Assembly: GCF_003426815.1 (NCBI RefSeq)
Contig: NZ_QKYK01000018.1
Location: forward strand, 1-64,000
Reading direction: 5' to 3'
Source: Desertimonas flava
GTDB lineage: Bacteria > Actinomycetota > Acidimicrobiia > Acidimicrobiales > Ilumatobacteraceae
DNA length: 64,000 nucleotides
Both the position numbers and the translations under genes were made by a program. Below, one piece after another: positions 28,682 to 36,142 of this stretch (position 1 is its first letter; each line of letters starts with the position of its first letter). The notes under the pieces were generated by a model. The model ran no database searches. It saw only the letters and a program-made list of their open reading frames with translations, and had not been told where the DNA came from.

Positions 28682-28829
28682 GGGGGATGCTCGAAGGGGG
28701 ATTCCCCCTTCGATGCGGCGATCAGCGCAGCTTGCTGCGCCGCCGCCTCTTTCAACTCTTCGTGCGAGCGAAGCGAGCTCAGCCAAACTCGCCGCAGGCG
28801 GCGAGCGAAGCGATGCCGCCGAGGACGAA
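28682..28829 (-). repeat. Dispersed roughly 145-bp structured repeat, copy B
   Basis: Reverse-orientation partner of 18757-18901. The terminal hairpin here is CGAAGGGGGAATCCCCCTTCG, longer by one complementary pair than in copy A. It sits 5 bases beyond the stop codon of the scramblase-like gene, just as copy A sits 2 bases after the acyl-CoA ligase stop, so both lie at 3' ends in the same relative orientation. Confidence 0.85.
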
Positions 28830-28834
28830 GGCGG

Positions 28835-29704
28835 TCAGCCGAAACCGCGGGCGTCTTGCTTGAGGGCGGTGTCGACGGAGAGGGCGGAGGCCACGATCAG
28901 CGTGTTGAGCGGTTCGGGCTGCTGCGAGTGCTTCTGCACGACGTAGTTGTCGGCCGTGGTGAAGGCGGTCTTCAGGACGCCCTCGAACGTCTTGGTGATG
29001 CGGGCCACCTCGGTGCCGGAGGCGTCTTCGATGCGGAAGTTCCACGCCCGCCAGTTCTCGCCGAAGATGCCGCCGAGGCGCTGGCCGTTGGACTCCAGCG
29101 AGAAGTTGATCTTGCCGATCATCTTCTCCTGCACGATGCGCCCGATCTCCCGATCGTTGGCGTCGGAGACCACGACGGTGGACTTGAAGACCTTGCGGGG
29201 CCGGGTGAGCTGCATGAGCACCTGCCCCGACGCGTCGGTCACCTGCAGCTTGTGCGTCATGAACTGGTCGAGGCTCGAGACCATGCGGAGGACCTTCTTG
29301 GCGGTGCTCTGGCCCACCTGGTTGACCGCGGCGATCTTGTTGCCCTGCTGGTCGAACACGGAGTATTGGTTGTTGAGCTCGATGAGCTTGGCCTTCTGGT
29401 TGACGACCAGCACCGGTTCGTCGAACACCGAGCCCGTTCCACCGCCGACGACACCTCGCAGACCGGCGCCGCGATAGCCGTCGGCCGTCAGCTGCTGGGC
29501 GATCTTCACGCGATTGCCTTCGTCGCCGACGGTGAGGAACGAGTCGACCTTGTCCATCGCGCCGGAGGGAGCGCTTCCGTTGAGCGGGTCGATCGACGGC
29601 TGGCCGTTGTCGCTCACGTGGTCGGTCCACGCGTTGCCGTCGTAGTAGCGGTGCTCGTGGCGCCCTTGAGGATCGGGGTACCAGTTCGCCGGGTGAGAAG
29701 TCAT
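28835..29704 (-). CDS. DUF2510 plus phospholipid scramblase-like domain protein
   Basis: 289 residues from ATG 29704. The N-terminal DUF2510 (WYPDPQGRHEHRYYDGNAWT) is typical of actinobacteria and often precedes membrane-associated domains. After a linker comes a scramblase/LURP-one-like region (FDEPVLVVNQKAKLIELNN, YSVFDQQGNKIAAV, FEGVLKTAFTTADNYVV). Lipid-scrambling activity is not shown; members may be structural. No transmembrane helix is obvious apart from a weak one near the C-terminus. Confidence 0.8.
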   Translation of the reverse strand: MTSHPANWYPDPQGRHEHRYYDGNAWTDHVSDNGQPSIDPLNGSAPSGAMDKVDSFLTVGDEGNRVKIAQQLTADGYRGAGLRGVVGGGTGSVFDEPVLVVNQKAKLIELNNQYSVFDQQGNKIAAVNQVGQSTAKKVLRMVSSLDQFMTHKLQVTDASGQVLMQLTRPRKVFKSTVVVSDANDREIGRIVQEKMIGKINFSLESNGQRLGGIFGENWRAWNFRIEDASGTEVARITKTFEGVLKTAFTTADNYVVQKHSQQPEPLNTLIVASALSVDTALKQDARGFG

Positions 29705-29786
29705 AAGGCGGTCACTGTAGGACGCATTTTGCTGCCGATTCACGCAGTTGTTCGACGGCGCGGAGCAACCGCCGGTTCGCCGATCC

Positions 29787-30293
29787 TCAGCGAAGTTTGG
29801 TGGCGTTGAGGATGACGTTGCGGGCGAACGGGTCGAGCTGCCGCCCGGCGAGCCGCTCAGTGACGGTGATCGCCTTGGTGTCGTCGTCGACGAGCCCCGC
29901 CCAGCGGATGTAGCCGCCCATGATGCCGACGATGCGGTCGCCGACCTCCTCGCCGTGCACCAGCACCTTGGTGCCGGACTTCAAGAGGTCGTTGAGCTCG
30001 CGGTAGAACGCCTTCAACCAGGGGTCGAGGTCCTCGCCGTTGAACGGGCGGTGCCGTGCGGTGACGCCGAGCTCGTCGTAGTTGTGGAGGTTGTGCGGTG
30101 CTTGGATGATCGACAGCACGCACCCGAACCCGTTCTCGCGGATCCAGATGATCTCTTCTTGACGGCGCACGCGGCGATGGTTGTCGCCGTAGCCTCCCGG
30201 GCGTTCGCAGATCGCCACCTTGTCCTTGAGGATCCAGGTGAAATGCCGCGGCTTGATACCCAGCGCCCAACGACCGCGCAGCCGGGTCGCCAT
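29787..30293 (-). CDS. Tyrosine/dual-specificity phosphatase-like pseudoenzyme
   Basis: 168 residues. The layout is that of a small dual-specificity phosphatase: KDKVAICERPGGYG at the N-terminus, CVLSIIQAPHNLHNYDELGV, helix and then the loop VLVHGEEVGDRIVGIMGGYI. The catalytic signature HC-x5-R appears as H113-G114-EEVGD-R120, so histidine, spacing and arginine are kept but the nucleophilic cysteine is glycine. It may bind phospho-ligands without hydrolysing them. Downstream of tilS by 37 bases. Confidence 0.7.
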   Translation of the reverse strand: MATRLRGRWALGIKPRHFTWILKDKVAICERPGGYGDNHRRVRRQEEIIWIRENGFGCVLSIIQAPHNLHNYDELGVTARHRPFNGEDLDPWLKAFYRELNDLLKSGTKVLVHGEEVGDRIVGIMGGYIRWAGLVDDDTKAITVTERLAGRQLDPFARNVILNATKLR

Positions 30294-30330
30294 CTAGAAG
30301 GTCCCCCCGTGGGAAGCTGCAGCGGAGCGG

Positions 30331-31248
30331 TCACACGTCGTCAACACCGTCCGAGGAGGCTAGTCCGGGTCGGTGCCGGATGCTCAGACGGCCCGAGGAT
30401 CGTTCCACTCGGATCCCGCCCGTCAGCTCACATGCCTTCACGGCGCCGATCGCCACCTCGTACACGCGATCGACAGCCGCCCGGTCGGGTGGATACCCGG
30501 TGCCGGTGAGCCAGCGGCGCAGCACGCGCCGGGCCAGCGCCGGGTCGGCGGCAGCGAGGGCCCTGGCGTCGGTGGGGTCGACCCCGGTCGCGTCGACCAG
30601 GCGGTCGAGCAGGGCGAGATCGGCACCCACCACGTCGGCGGTGCGGACGAGCAGTTCGGCGACGTCGCGCCCGGCGATGTCGTCGAGGAGCGGCAGGACG
30701 TCCGAGCGCACCCGGTTGCGGACGAAGCGAGGGTCGAGGTTGGACGGGTCGGTCACCGGCACGATCCCGAGGTCGGCGCAGAGCTGGCGGGTCTCGGATC
30801 GGCGGAGGGCGAGGATCGGGCGGGTGGGGTGAGGGCCGAGGGCGGTCAGGCCGTCACCGCCGGTCCCCCGCATCAGGTTGATCAGCAGCGTCTCGGCGCG
30901 GTCGTCGGCGGTGTGGCCGGTCAGGTGGCCGGCGGGCAGGACGGCCCGGCGGGCGTCCCGGGCCCTGGCCTCGAGGTTGGGACCGTCGTCGATGTCGACG
31001 GTGACGCATCGGAACTCCACAGCGAGCCGGTTGGCGATCGCTGCTGCTGCGGCGGCCTCGCCGGATGAGGAGGCCCGGAGCCCGTGGTCGACGTGCACGG
31101 CCATGACCACGCAACCGGCCGCAGCGGCGAGGGCGACGAGCGCGGTGGAGTCGGCGCCGCCCGAGAATGCGCACGTGACCGGCGTCTCGGCCGGCGGGAA
31201 CGAGCAGCGGCTCAGCAGGTCGTGCGTGGCCGTTCCTCGATCGTGCAC
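30331..31248 (-). CDS. tilS: tRNA(Ile)-lysidine synthetase
   Basis: 305 residues from GTG 31248. Converts C34 of tRNA-Ile(CAU) to lysidine with ATP and lysine. PP-loop SGGADSTALVAL at residues 29-40, VHVDHGLR, HTADDRAETLLINLMRGTG and DPSNLDPRFVRNRVRSDVLP are diagnostic. It is the short form without a clear C-terminal domain. In many actinobacteria tilS is followed by hpt and ftsH; here a phosphatase-like gene follows. Confidence 0.95.
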   Translation of the reverse strand: MHDRGTATHDLLSRCSFPPAETPVTCAFSGGADSTALVALAAAAGCVVMAVHVDHGLRASSSGEAAAAAAIANRLAVEFRCVTVDIDDGPNLEARARDARRAVLPAGHLTGHTADDRAETLLINLMRGTGGDGLTALGPHPTRPILALRRSETRQLCADLGIVPVTDPSNLDPRFVRNRVRSDVLPLLDDIAGRDVAELLVRTADVVGADLALLDRLVDATGVDPTDARALAAADPALARRVLRRWLTGTGYPPDRAAVDRVYEVAIGAVKACELTGGIRVERSSGRLSIRHRPGLASSDGVDDV

Positions 31249-31267
31249 ACGACGACGGCCGACCGTG

Positions 31268-31411
31268 TCAGTCGTCTTCTTGCTTGCGGCCCGGGTACTT
31301 GAGCGCCGTGACGTTCTTCAAGTAGCCGGCGATCAGGGCGATGACGGACAGGACGCCGACACCCGTGAGGATCACACCGATCCACCAGTACCAGATCTCC
31401 GCTGCGAGCAT
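31268..31411 (-). CDS. Small single-pass membrane protein
   Basis: 47 residues from ATG 31411: a hydrophobic helix (WWIGVILTGVGVLSVIALIAGYL) and a short cytoplasmic tail NVTALKYPGRKQEDD. An in-frame extension to 31504 is proline and arginine rich and less likely. It lies 20 bases upstream of tilS on the same strand. Function unknown. Confidence 0.6.
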   Translation of the reverse strand: MLAAEIWYWWIGVILTGVGVLSVIALIAGYLKNVTALKYPGRKQEDD

Positions 31412-31472
31412 GGCCGTCAGCGTACCGAACCACGCCGCTCGGCAGAAGTTCGCCGCTCCGGCGGGACCGGTG

Positions 31473-31769
31473 TCACTCCGTGGCGCCCTCGGCGGGTTCG
31501 TCATCCAGGCACTGGCGGATGCGGCCGATGAGGTCGCCCGGCATCGGGTCGTTGCGGCACTTGATGGCGATGATCTGCTTCAGCTCCGCATGGAAGTCGA
31601 ACGCCTGGTAGCACTCGAGGCATGCCTCGATGTGGGCGAGCACGTGTGCTCGCTCCCCCTCGGGCAGCTCCCCGTCGAGGAACAGCTGCAGCTCCTGCAG
31701 CGTCTCGCTGCAGTCGCCTGGGGCCTTCTCGGCGTCGCTGGATGCTGGTTGGTTCACGTCATCGCTCAC
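31473..31769 (-). CDS. rsrA: RsrA-like zinc-binding anti-sigma factor
   Basis: 98 residues from GTG 31769, overlapping the sigR stop by 4 bases (GTGA). ZAS-family anti-sigma: [12 protein letters not shown] gives the HX3CX2C zinc motif and an upstream cysteine ([11 protein letters not shown]) matches the N-terminal redox cysteine of RsrA. On thiol oxidation RsrA forms a disulfide, loses zinc and frees SigR (established in Streptomyces). One extra cysteine lies near residue 70 (IAIKCRND). Confidence 0.92.
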   Translation of the reverse strand: MSDDVNQPASSDAEKAPGDCSETLQELQLFLDGELPEGERAHVLAHIEACLECYQAFDFHAELKQIIAIKCRNDPMPGDLIGRIRQCLDDEPAEGATE

Positions 31770-32365
31770 TGTTTGGCCGCGGCGTCACGGGCGCCGCCTG
31801 TGAAGCCGTGGGCCTCGGCATAGTCGTACAACGACTTTTGCATCGCCTTTCTTCCCCGATGGAGCCGCGACATCACGGTACCGATCGGGATGTCGAGCAT
31901 CTCGGCGATCTCCTTGTAGGCGAAGCCCTCGACGTCGGCCAGCAGCACGGGGAGGCGGAACGCCTCGGGGAGGTCCTCGAGCGCCTGCTTGACGTCGTCG
32001 TCGGCGATCGCGTCGATCAGCTGGTCCTCGGCGGACGCCGTGGCGGTCCGGTTGGCCACGGCGGCTTCGATCGTTCCGACGCGGCGGTACAGGTAGAGGT
32101 CGTCGACGTCCTCCAGCTCGGTCTCCTGGGGTCGCCGCTGCTTCGCCCGATAGCTGTTGATGTAAGTGTTGGTCAGGATGCGGTAGAGCCAGGCCCGGAG
32201 GTTGGTGCCCTCCTTGAACCCGGCGAACCCCCGGTAGGCCCGCAGGTACGTCTCCTGCACGAGATCGGCGGCGTCGGCCTCGTTGCGGGTCATCCGGAGC
32301 GCGGCCGAGTAGAGCTGCGGCGCGAACTCCATCGCCTCGTCGGCGAACTGGGTCTGGTCGGCCAC
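31766..32365 (-). CDS. sigR: ECF RNA polymerase sigma factor, SigR/SigH type
   Basis: 199 residues from GTG 32365. Region 2 reads [29 protein letters not shown] and [21 protein letters not shown]; region 4 reads [20 protein letters not shown] and [20 protein letters not shown]. These match the thiol-stress sigma factors SigR and SigH. It is coupled to its anti-sigma gene downstream and follows an aldolase-like gene by 3 bases, so it may also be expressed from that operon. Confidence 0.95.
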   Translation of the reverse strand: MADQTQFADEAMEFAPQLYSAALRMTRNEADAADLVQETYLRAYRGFAGFKEGTNLRAWLYRILTNTYINSYRAKQRRPQETELEDVDDLYLYRRVGTIEAAVANRTATASAEDQLIDAIADDDVKQALEDLPEAFRLPVLLADVEGFAYKEIAEMLDIPIGTVMSRLHRGRKAMQKSLYDYAEAHGFTGGARDAAAKQ

Positions 32366-32368
32366 CGG

Positions 32369-33154
32369 CTAGCGGTTCCCAGGGAGCGCGTAGCCCGGCA
32401 GCTCGCGGTCGAGACGGCGACGCACGGCGGCCCACGTGATCGGGGCGTCGTCGCGCTCCTCTTCGAACTGCTCGGCGGCCCGGATGGCGACCGCCTCCGG
32501 CATGGGCGTCAGCCGCTGCCCGGTCGATGCGGCGAGCACCTGCACCATGGCGGCCCGCTCGAAGAAGTACAGGTCCCACCACGCCCTGGCCACGGTCTCG
32601 CCGATGACGAGCACGCCGTGGTTGGCGAGCAGGACCACGCGAACCCCGCTGGCCGCCAGCTCGACGATCGGTGCGCACTCGTCGGGCGTGAGGAAGCGGG
32701 CGCCATAGTCCCGGTAGAACGCGTACCGGCCTCCGTGGAACTTGGCCGCGTTCTGCGACAGGCGGGTGTCGAACCCGCCCTCGGTGAGGGCGAGGGCGGT
32801 GGCGTACGGCATGTGGGTGTGCACGACGCAATTGGCGTCGGGCCGTGCCGCGTGCACGGCGGCGTGCAACGAGAAGGCGGTCGTCTCGTAGCTGCTGACG
32901 CTGTCACCCACGACCGTCCCGTCGGGGGTCACCTCGAGCAGGTCCCCGGCACACAGCTCACTCCAGTGTGGGCCGTACGGATTGAGCAGGAAGCGGTCGG
33001 CGACACCAGGCACGGCCACGCTGCAATGGTTGTCGATGCCCTCGTGGAGGTCGTGGAGCGCGCACGCGCGGAACAGGGCGGCGAGGTCGACGCGCGCGTT
33101 CCAGGCGGCGTCGCCGCTGTCCGTCTGGCCCGAGACGTCGGTCGTGGCGGTCAT
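32369..33154 (-). CDS. Class II aldolase/adducin family protein
   Basis: 261 residues. Zinc-type class II aldolase head domain: GIDNHCSVAV, FLLNPYGPHWSELCAGDLLEV, VHTHMPYATALALTEGGF with the HxH metal pair, and VVLLANHGVLVIGETV with the third histidine. Substrate is unknown; fuculose-phosphate aldolase-like and decarboxylase-like proteins share this. It lies between a flavin/F420 oxidoreductase (1 base) and sigR (3 bases), a tight operon. Confidence 0.9.
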   Translation of the reverse strand: MTATTDVSGQTDSGDAAWNARVDLAALFRACALHDLHEGIDNHCSVAVPGVADRFLLNPYGPHWSELCAGDLLEVTPDGTVVGDSVSSYETTAFSLHAAVHAARPDANCVVHTHMPYATALALTEGGFDTRLSQNAAKFHGGRYAFYRDYGARFLTPDECAPIVELAASGVRVVLLANHGVLVIGETVARAWWDLYFFERAAMVQVLAASTGQRLTPMPEAVAIRAAEQFEEERDDAPITWAAVRRRLDRELPGYALPGNR

Positions 33155-33155
33155 C

Positions 33156-33614
33156 TCAGCCTCGGCGCGAGGCGCCTCCGGTACCGGGCTCGAAGGACTT
33201 GCGGAAGTCCCAGCTGGTGATCTTGCCGGGCGTGACCCGGAGCCAGCCGTGCCGGCCGTCGTTGATGAACGTGCCGCCCGTGTACTTCTCGGCGAAGAGA
33301 CGCTCGGGCTCGGTGAGCTCGGGATGCTCGGCGGCGTCGGTCGGGCGGGGGGCGTCACCCACCACGGTGACCGTACCGGCGATCTCCACTCCTCGAAGCT
33401 CGGCGTAGTCGGTTCCGGCGTCGACGATGACGGCGACACGCGGATCTCGTTGCAGGTCGGCCCACCTCTGGCTCTTGACGATCGACGTCAACCACAGGGA
33501 GTTGCCGTCCCAAGCGAACCACAGCGGTGTGTTGTGCGGACCGGCTGGTGAGATGGTGGCGACCCGGCACGTGCGCTCGGCGGCGAGGAACTCGTCGAGC
33601 TCGGCCTTGGTCAT
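33156..33614 (-). CDS. PPOX-class (pyridoxamine 5-phosphate oxidase-like) F420/FMN protein
   Basis: 152 residues from ATG 33614. Split-barrel fold: FLAAERTCRVATISPAGPHN, PLWFAWDGNSLWLTSIVKSQR, DPRVAVIVDAGTDYAELRGV and GKITSWDFRKSF. Members reduce substrates with F420H2 or flavin, or bind haem; which applies is not visible. First gene of the operon with aldolase, sigR and rsrA. The in-frame extension upstream to 33755 is low complexity and is rejected. No strong ribosome site is seen. Confidence 0.85.
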   Translation of the reverse strand: MTKAELDEFLAAERTCRVATISPAGPHNTPLWFAWDGNSLWLTSIVKSQRWADLQRDPRVAVIVDAGTDYAELRGVEIAGTVTVVGDAPRPTDAAEHPELTEPERLFAEKYTGGTFINDGRHGWLRVTPGKITSWDFRKSFEPGTGGASRRG

Positions 33615-33754
33615 CGAGATCGACCGGCCGCGCCGCTGGCTACGGGCGCCCGGTATGGCGGCCGTGGTTGCCGACGAGTCGGCGGCGACGGTGGTGGGTG
33701 CGTTGCTCGGAGAGTTGGTGTCTGCAGCGATGGTGGCGACTGTACGCGGCCGCA

Positions 33755-35269
33755 CTATGGGGCGTCGAGAGCGAAACCATCGTGGTCGGGGTCCGTCGAT
33801 CGGTCGCCGGGATGATCGGAGGACGACGCGGCGGGGAGGCTGACGGTGAACCGGGCGCCTCCCGAGGGCGAGGCGCCGGCGGCGACGCGTCCGCCGTGGG
33901 CCACGACGATCGACTGCACGATCGACAGTCCGAGGCCCGAGCCACCCGAGCCGGCGGTGCGGGAACGCGACCGCTCGGAGCGGTAGAAGCGGTCGAACAC
34001 GTGGGCGACGTCGGCGTCGTCGAGGCCCGGCCCACTGTCGTCCACGTGGACGATCACCGTGCGGGCACCGGTGTCGTCCACCCCGGCCGTGAGCGTGACG
34101 GCTACCCGCGTGCCCGGCGGAGTGTGCACCCGCGTGTTGGCGAGGAGGTTGTCGACCGCCTGGCGGATGGCGGCGGCATCGGCGTCGACGGTGTGGTCGC
34201 CCGGTGTGGTCGTGAGCGTCACCGGACGGGTGTCGTCGATCGTCGCCGCGTCGTCGACCGCGGCGGACACGATGTCGACGAGATCGACACGGATCCGTTC
34301 GAGGCCTCGCCCGTGGTCGAGCCGGGCGAGCGTCAGGAGCTCCTCGACCAGCAGGCGCATGCGCTCGCCTTCGCTGGCGATCCGCTCGATGGCGTGGTCC
34401 ACCTGCTCCGGCGTGCTGGCCATGCCCGTCTGGACGAGCTGGGCGTAGCCGAGCACGGCGGCGAGCGGGGTGCGCAGCTCGTGGGACGCGTCGGCGACGA
34501 AGCGGCGCAGCCTGCGCTCCGAGTCGGCCCGGTCGGCGAAGGCCGACTCGAGGCGGTCGAGCATCGAGTTGACCGCCGTGGCCAGGCGGGCGACGTCGTC
34601 GACGCCGTCGACGGGGATGCGCGTGTCGAGGGCGCCGGTGCCGACACGCTCGGCGGTGGCGATCATGCTGTTGATCGGACGGGTCACGTAGCCGGCGACG
34701 AACGACACGATCACCGACAGCACGACGGCGGCGATGATGGCGACGAGGAGGAAGACGCCGCTGACGGTCTCGAGCGCCCGGTCGAGCGGTTCGAGGGAGG
34801 CCGCGGCGACCAGCACCTTCCCGTCGGCCAGCTGGGCGGTCAGGATGCGGAAGTCGGCCAGGCCGTTCGACCCGTCGAGCGTGAACGGCTCCTCGGCCCG
34901 GCTCTGGAGCTGGCCGAGCCGCAATGACGAGATGTCGGGGAAGGTCCCCGGTTCGGCGGTGTCGATGTCGGGCAGCGAGAACTCGACGCCGTCGCTCGAC
35001 ACGATGAGCATCACCTCGTTGTCGTCGCCGAGCTGCTGCAGATCCTCGTTGTCACGGATCCGTTGCAACACCTCGAGGTCGAACTCGTCGACCGCCGCCA
35101 CCATGCCGCTGGTGGTATCTCGCAGGTCGCTGTCGATGTTGTCGACGAACCTCCGCTCGACCAGCTGCAGCGTGATGAGCCCGGCGACGGCGACCACGAC
35201 GATGACGATCGAGGTCACCCACAACGCCATCCGCCAACGGGTGGACAGGCGGTGGCGGCGCAGTCTCAT
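33755..35269 (-). CDS. Sensor histidine kinase
   Basis: 504 residues. Two transmembrane helices (near residues 15-35 and 165-190) bracket an extracytoplasmic sensor domain of about 130 residues. HAMP follows, then HisKA with FVADASHELRTPLAAVLGYA, the N box NLLANTRVHTPPG, and ATP motifs DDSGPGLDD and GSGLGLSIV. It phosphorylates the response regulator encoded 5 bases upstream. Signal unknown. A longer in-frame opening to 38281 is only a shadow of the MMPL gene. Confidence 0.95.
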   Translation of the reverse strand: MRLRRHRLSTRWRMALWVTSIVIVVVAVAGLITLQLVERRFVDNIDSDLRDTTSGMVAAVDEFDLEVLQRIRDNEDLQQLGDDNEVMLIVSSDGVEFSLPDIDTAEPGTFPDISSLRLGQLQSRAEEPFTLDGSNGLADFRILTAQLADGKVLVAAASLEPLDRALETVSGVFLLVAIIAAVVLSVIVSFVAGYVTRPINSMIATAERVGTGALDTRIPVDGVDDVARLATAVNSMLDRLESAFADRADSERRLRRFVADASHELRTPLAAVLGYAQLVQTGMASTPEQVDHAIERIASEGERMRLLVEELLTLARLDHGRGLERIRVDLVDIVSAAVDDAATIDDTRPVTLTTTPGDHTVDADAAAIRQAVDNLLANTRVHTPPGTRVAVTLTAGVDDTGARTVIVHVDDSGPGLDDADVAHVFDRFYRSERSRSRTAGSGGSGLGLSIVQSIVVAHGGRVAAGASPSGGARFTVSLPAASSSDHPGDRSTDPDHDGFALDAP

Positions 35270-35274
35270 CGCGG

Positions 35275-36000
35275 TCAGGCCTCGGAGCGCAGGACGTAGC
35301 CGACCCCGCGCACGGTCTGGATCAGCCGCGGCTCGCCCAGCTTGCGGCGCAGGTACGACATGTGGGTCTCGACGATGTTGGGGTCGCCGCCGAAGTCGTA
35401 CTGCCAGATGTGCTCGGCGATCTGCGTCTTCGACACGACGTGTTCGGCATTGAGCATCAGGTAGCGAAGCAGCTTGAACTCGGTGGGGGAGAGGGCGACG
35501 ACGTCGCCGTCGCGGCGGACCCGGTGGGCACGCTCGTCCATCTCGAGGCCGGCGAACGACAAGGTGTCGCTCGTCGAGCCCGGGGCGGGCGACGTGCGGC
35601 GGAGCACCGCCTCGATGCGAGCGATGAGCACTTGCAGGTCGAACGGCTTGGTCAGGTAGTCGTCGGCGCCGGCGCCGAACCCGCCGAGCATGTCGGTGGA
35701 CGTGTCCTTGGCGGTGAGCAGGATCACGGGTGTGTCGTCGCCGTCGGACCGGAGGCGCCGGCAGACCTCGATCCCGTCGATGCCGGGCATCATCACGTCG
35801 AGGACGATCAGGTCGGCGGCGAACTCGGGAGCCTTGGCGAGGGCGTCGAGCCCGTTGGCTGCCTCGCCAACGGTGAAGCCGACGAAGGACAGCGCCGTCT
35901 TCACGAGGTCGCGGATCGAGTCGTCGTCGTCGACGACGAGGATGCGGCGATCCGAGCGGGCGTGACCGGCGGTCTCGGTCCGTCTGGGCACGTTGTGCAT
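35275..36000 (-). CDS. OmpR-family response regulator
   Basis: 241 residues. Receiver domain ILVVDDDDSIRDLVKTALSF with phospho-aspartate in LIVLDVMMPG and lysine in YLTKPFD; C-terminal winged helix with LSPTEFKLLRYLMLNAEHVV and IVETHMSYLRRKLG. Start taken at ATG 36000; an in-frame GTG at 36027 is also possible. It is paired with the kinase downstream and is divergent from the MMPL transporter, which it may control. Confidence 0.95.
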   Translation of the reverse strand: MHNVPRRTETAGHARSDRRILVVDDDDSIRDLVKTALSFVGFTVGEAANGLDALAKAPEFAADLIVLDVMMPGIDGIEVCRRLRSDGDDTPVILLTAKDTSTDMLGGFGAGADDYLTKPFDLQVLIARIEAVLRRTSPAPGSTSDTLSFAGLEMDERAHRVRRDGDVVALSPTEFKLLRYLMLNAEHVVSKTQIAEHIWQYDFGGDPNIVETHMSYLRRKLGEPRLIQTVRGVGYVLRSEA

Positions 36001-36142
36001 CGTCGCAGCGGATCGCCGTGGTGTCACGCGTCACCGCCAACTTTGCGAGGCGATCAAGCCGATCTCCAGGCTTTCCCAAGGTTCGACTGCTTGCGTCGTC
36101 GAGCGACGGCGCAGGGCCGTCGTGGACGAGGAGCACCGGACG

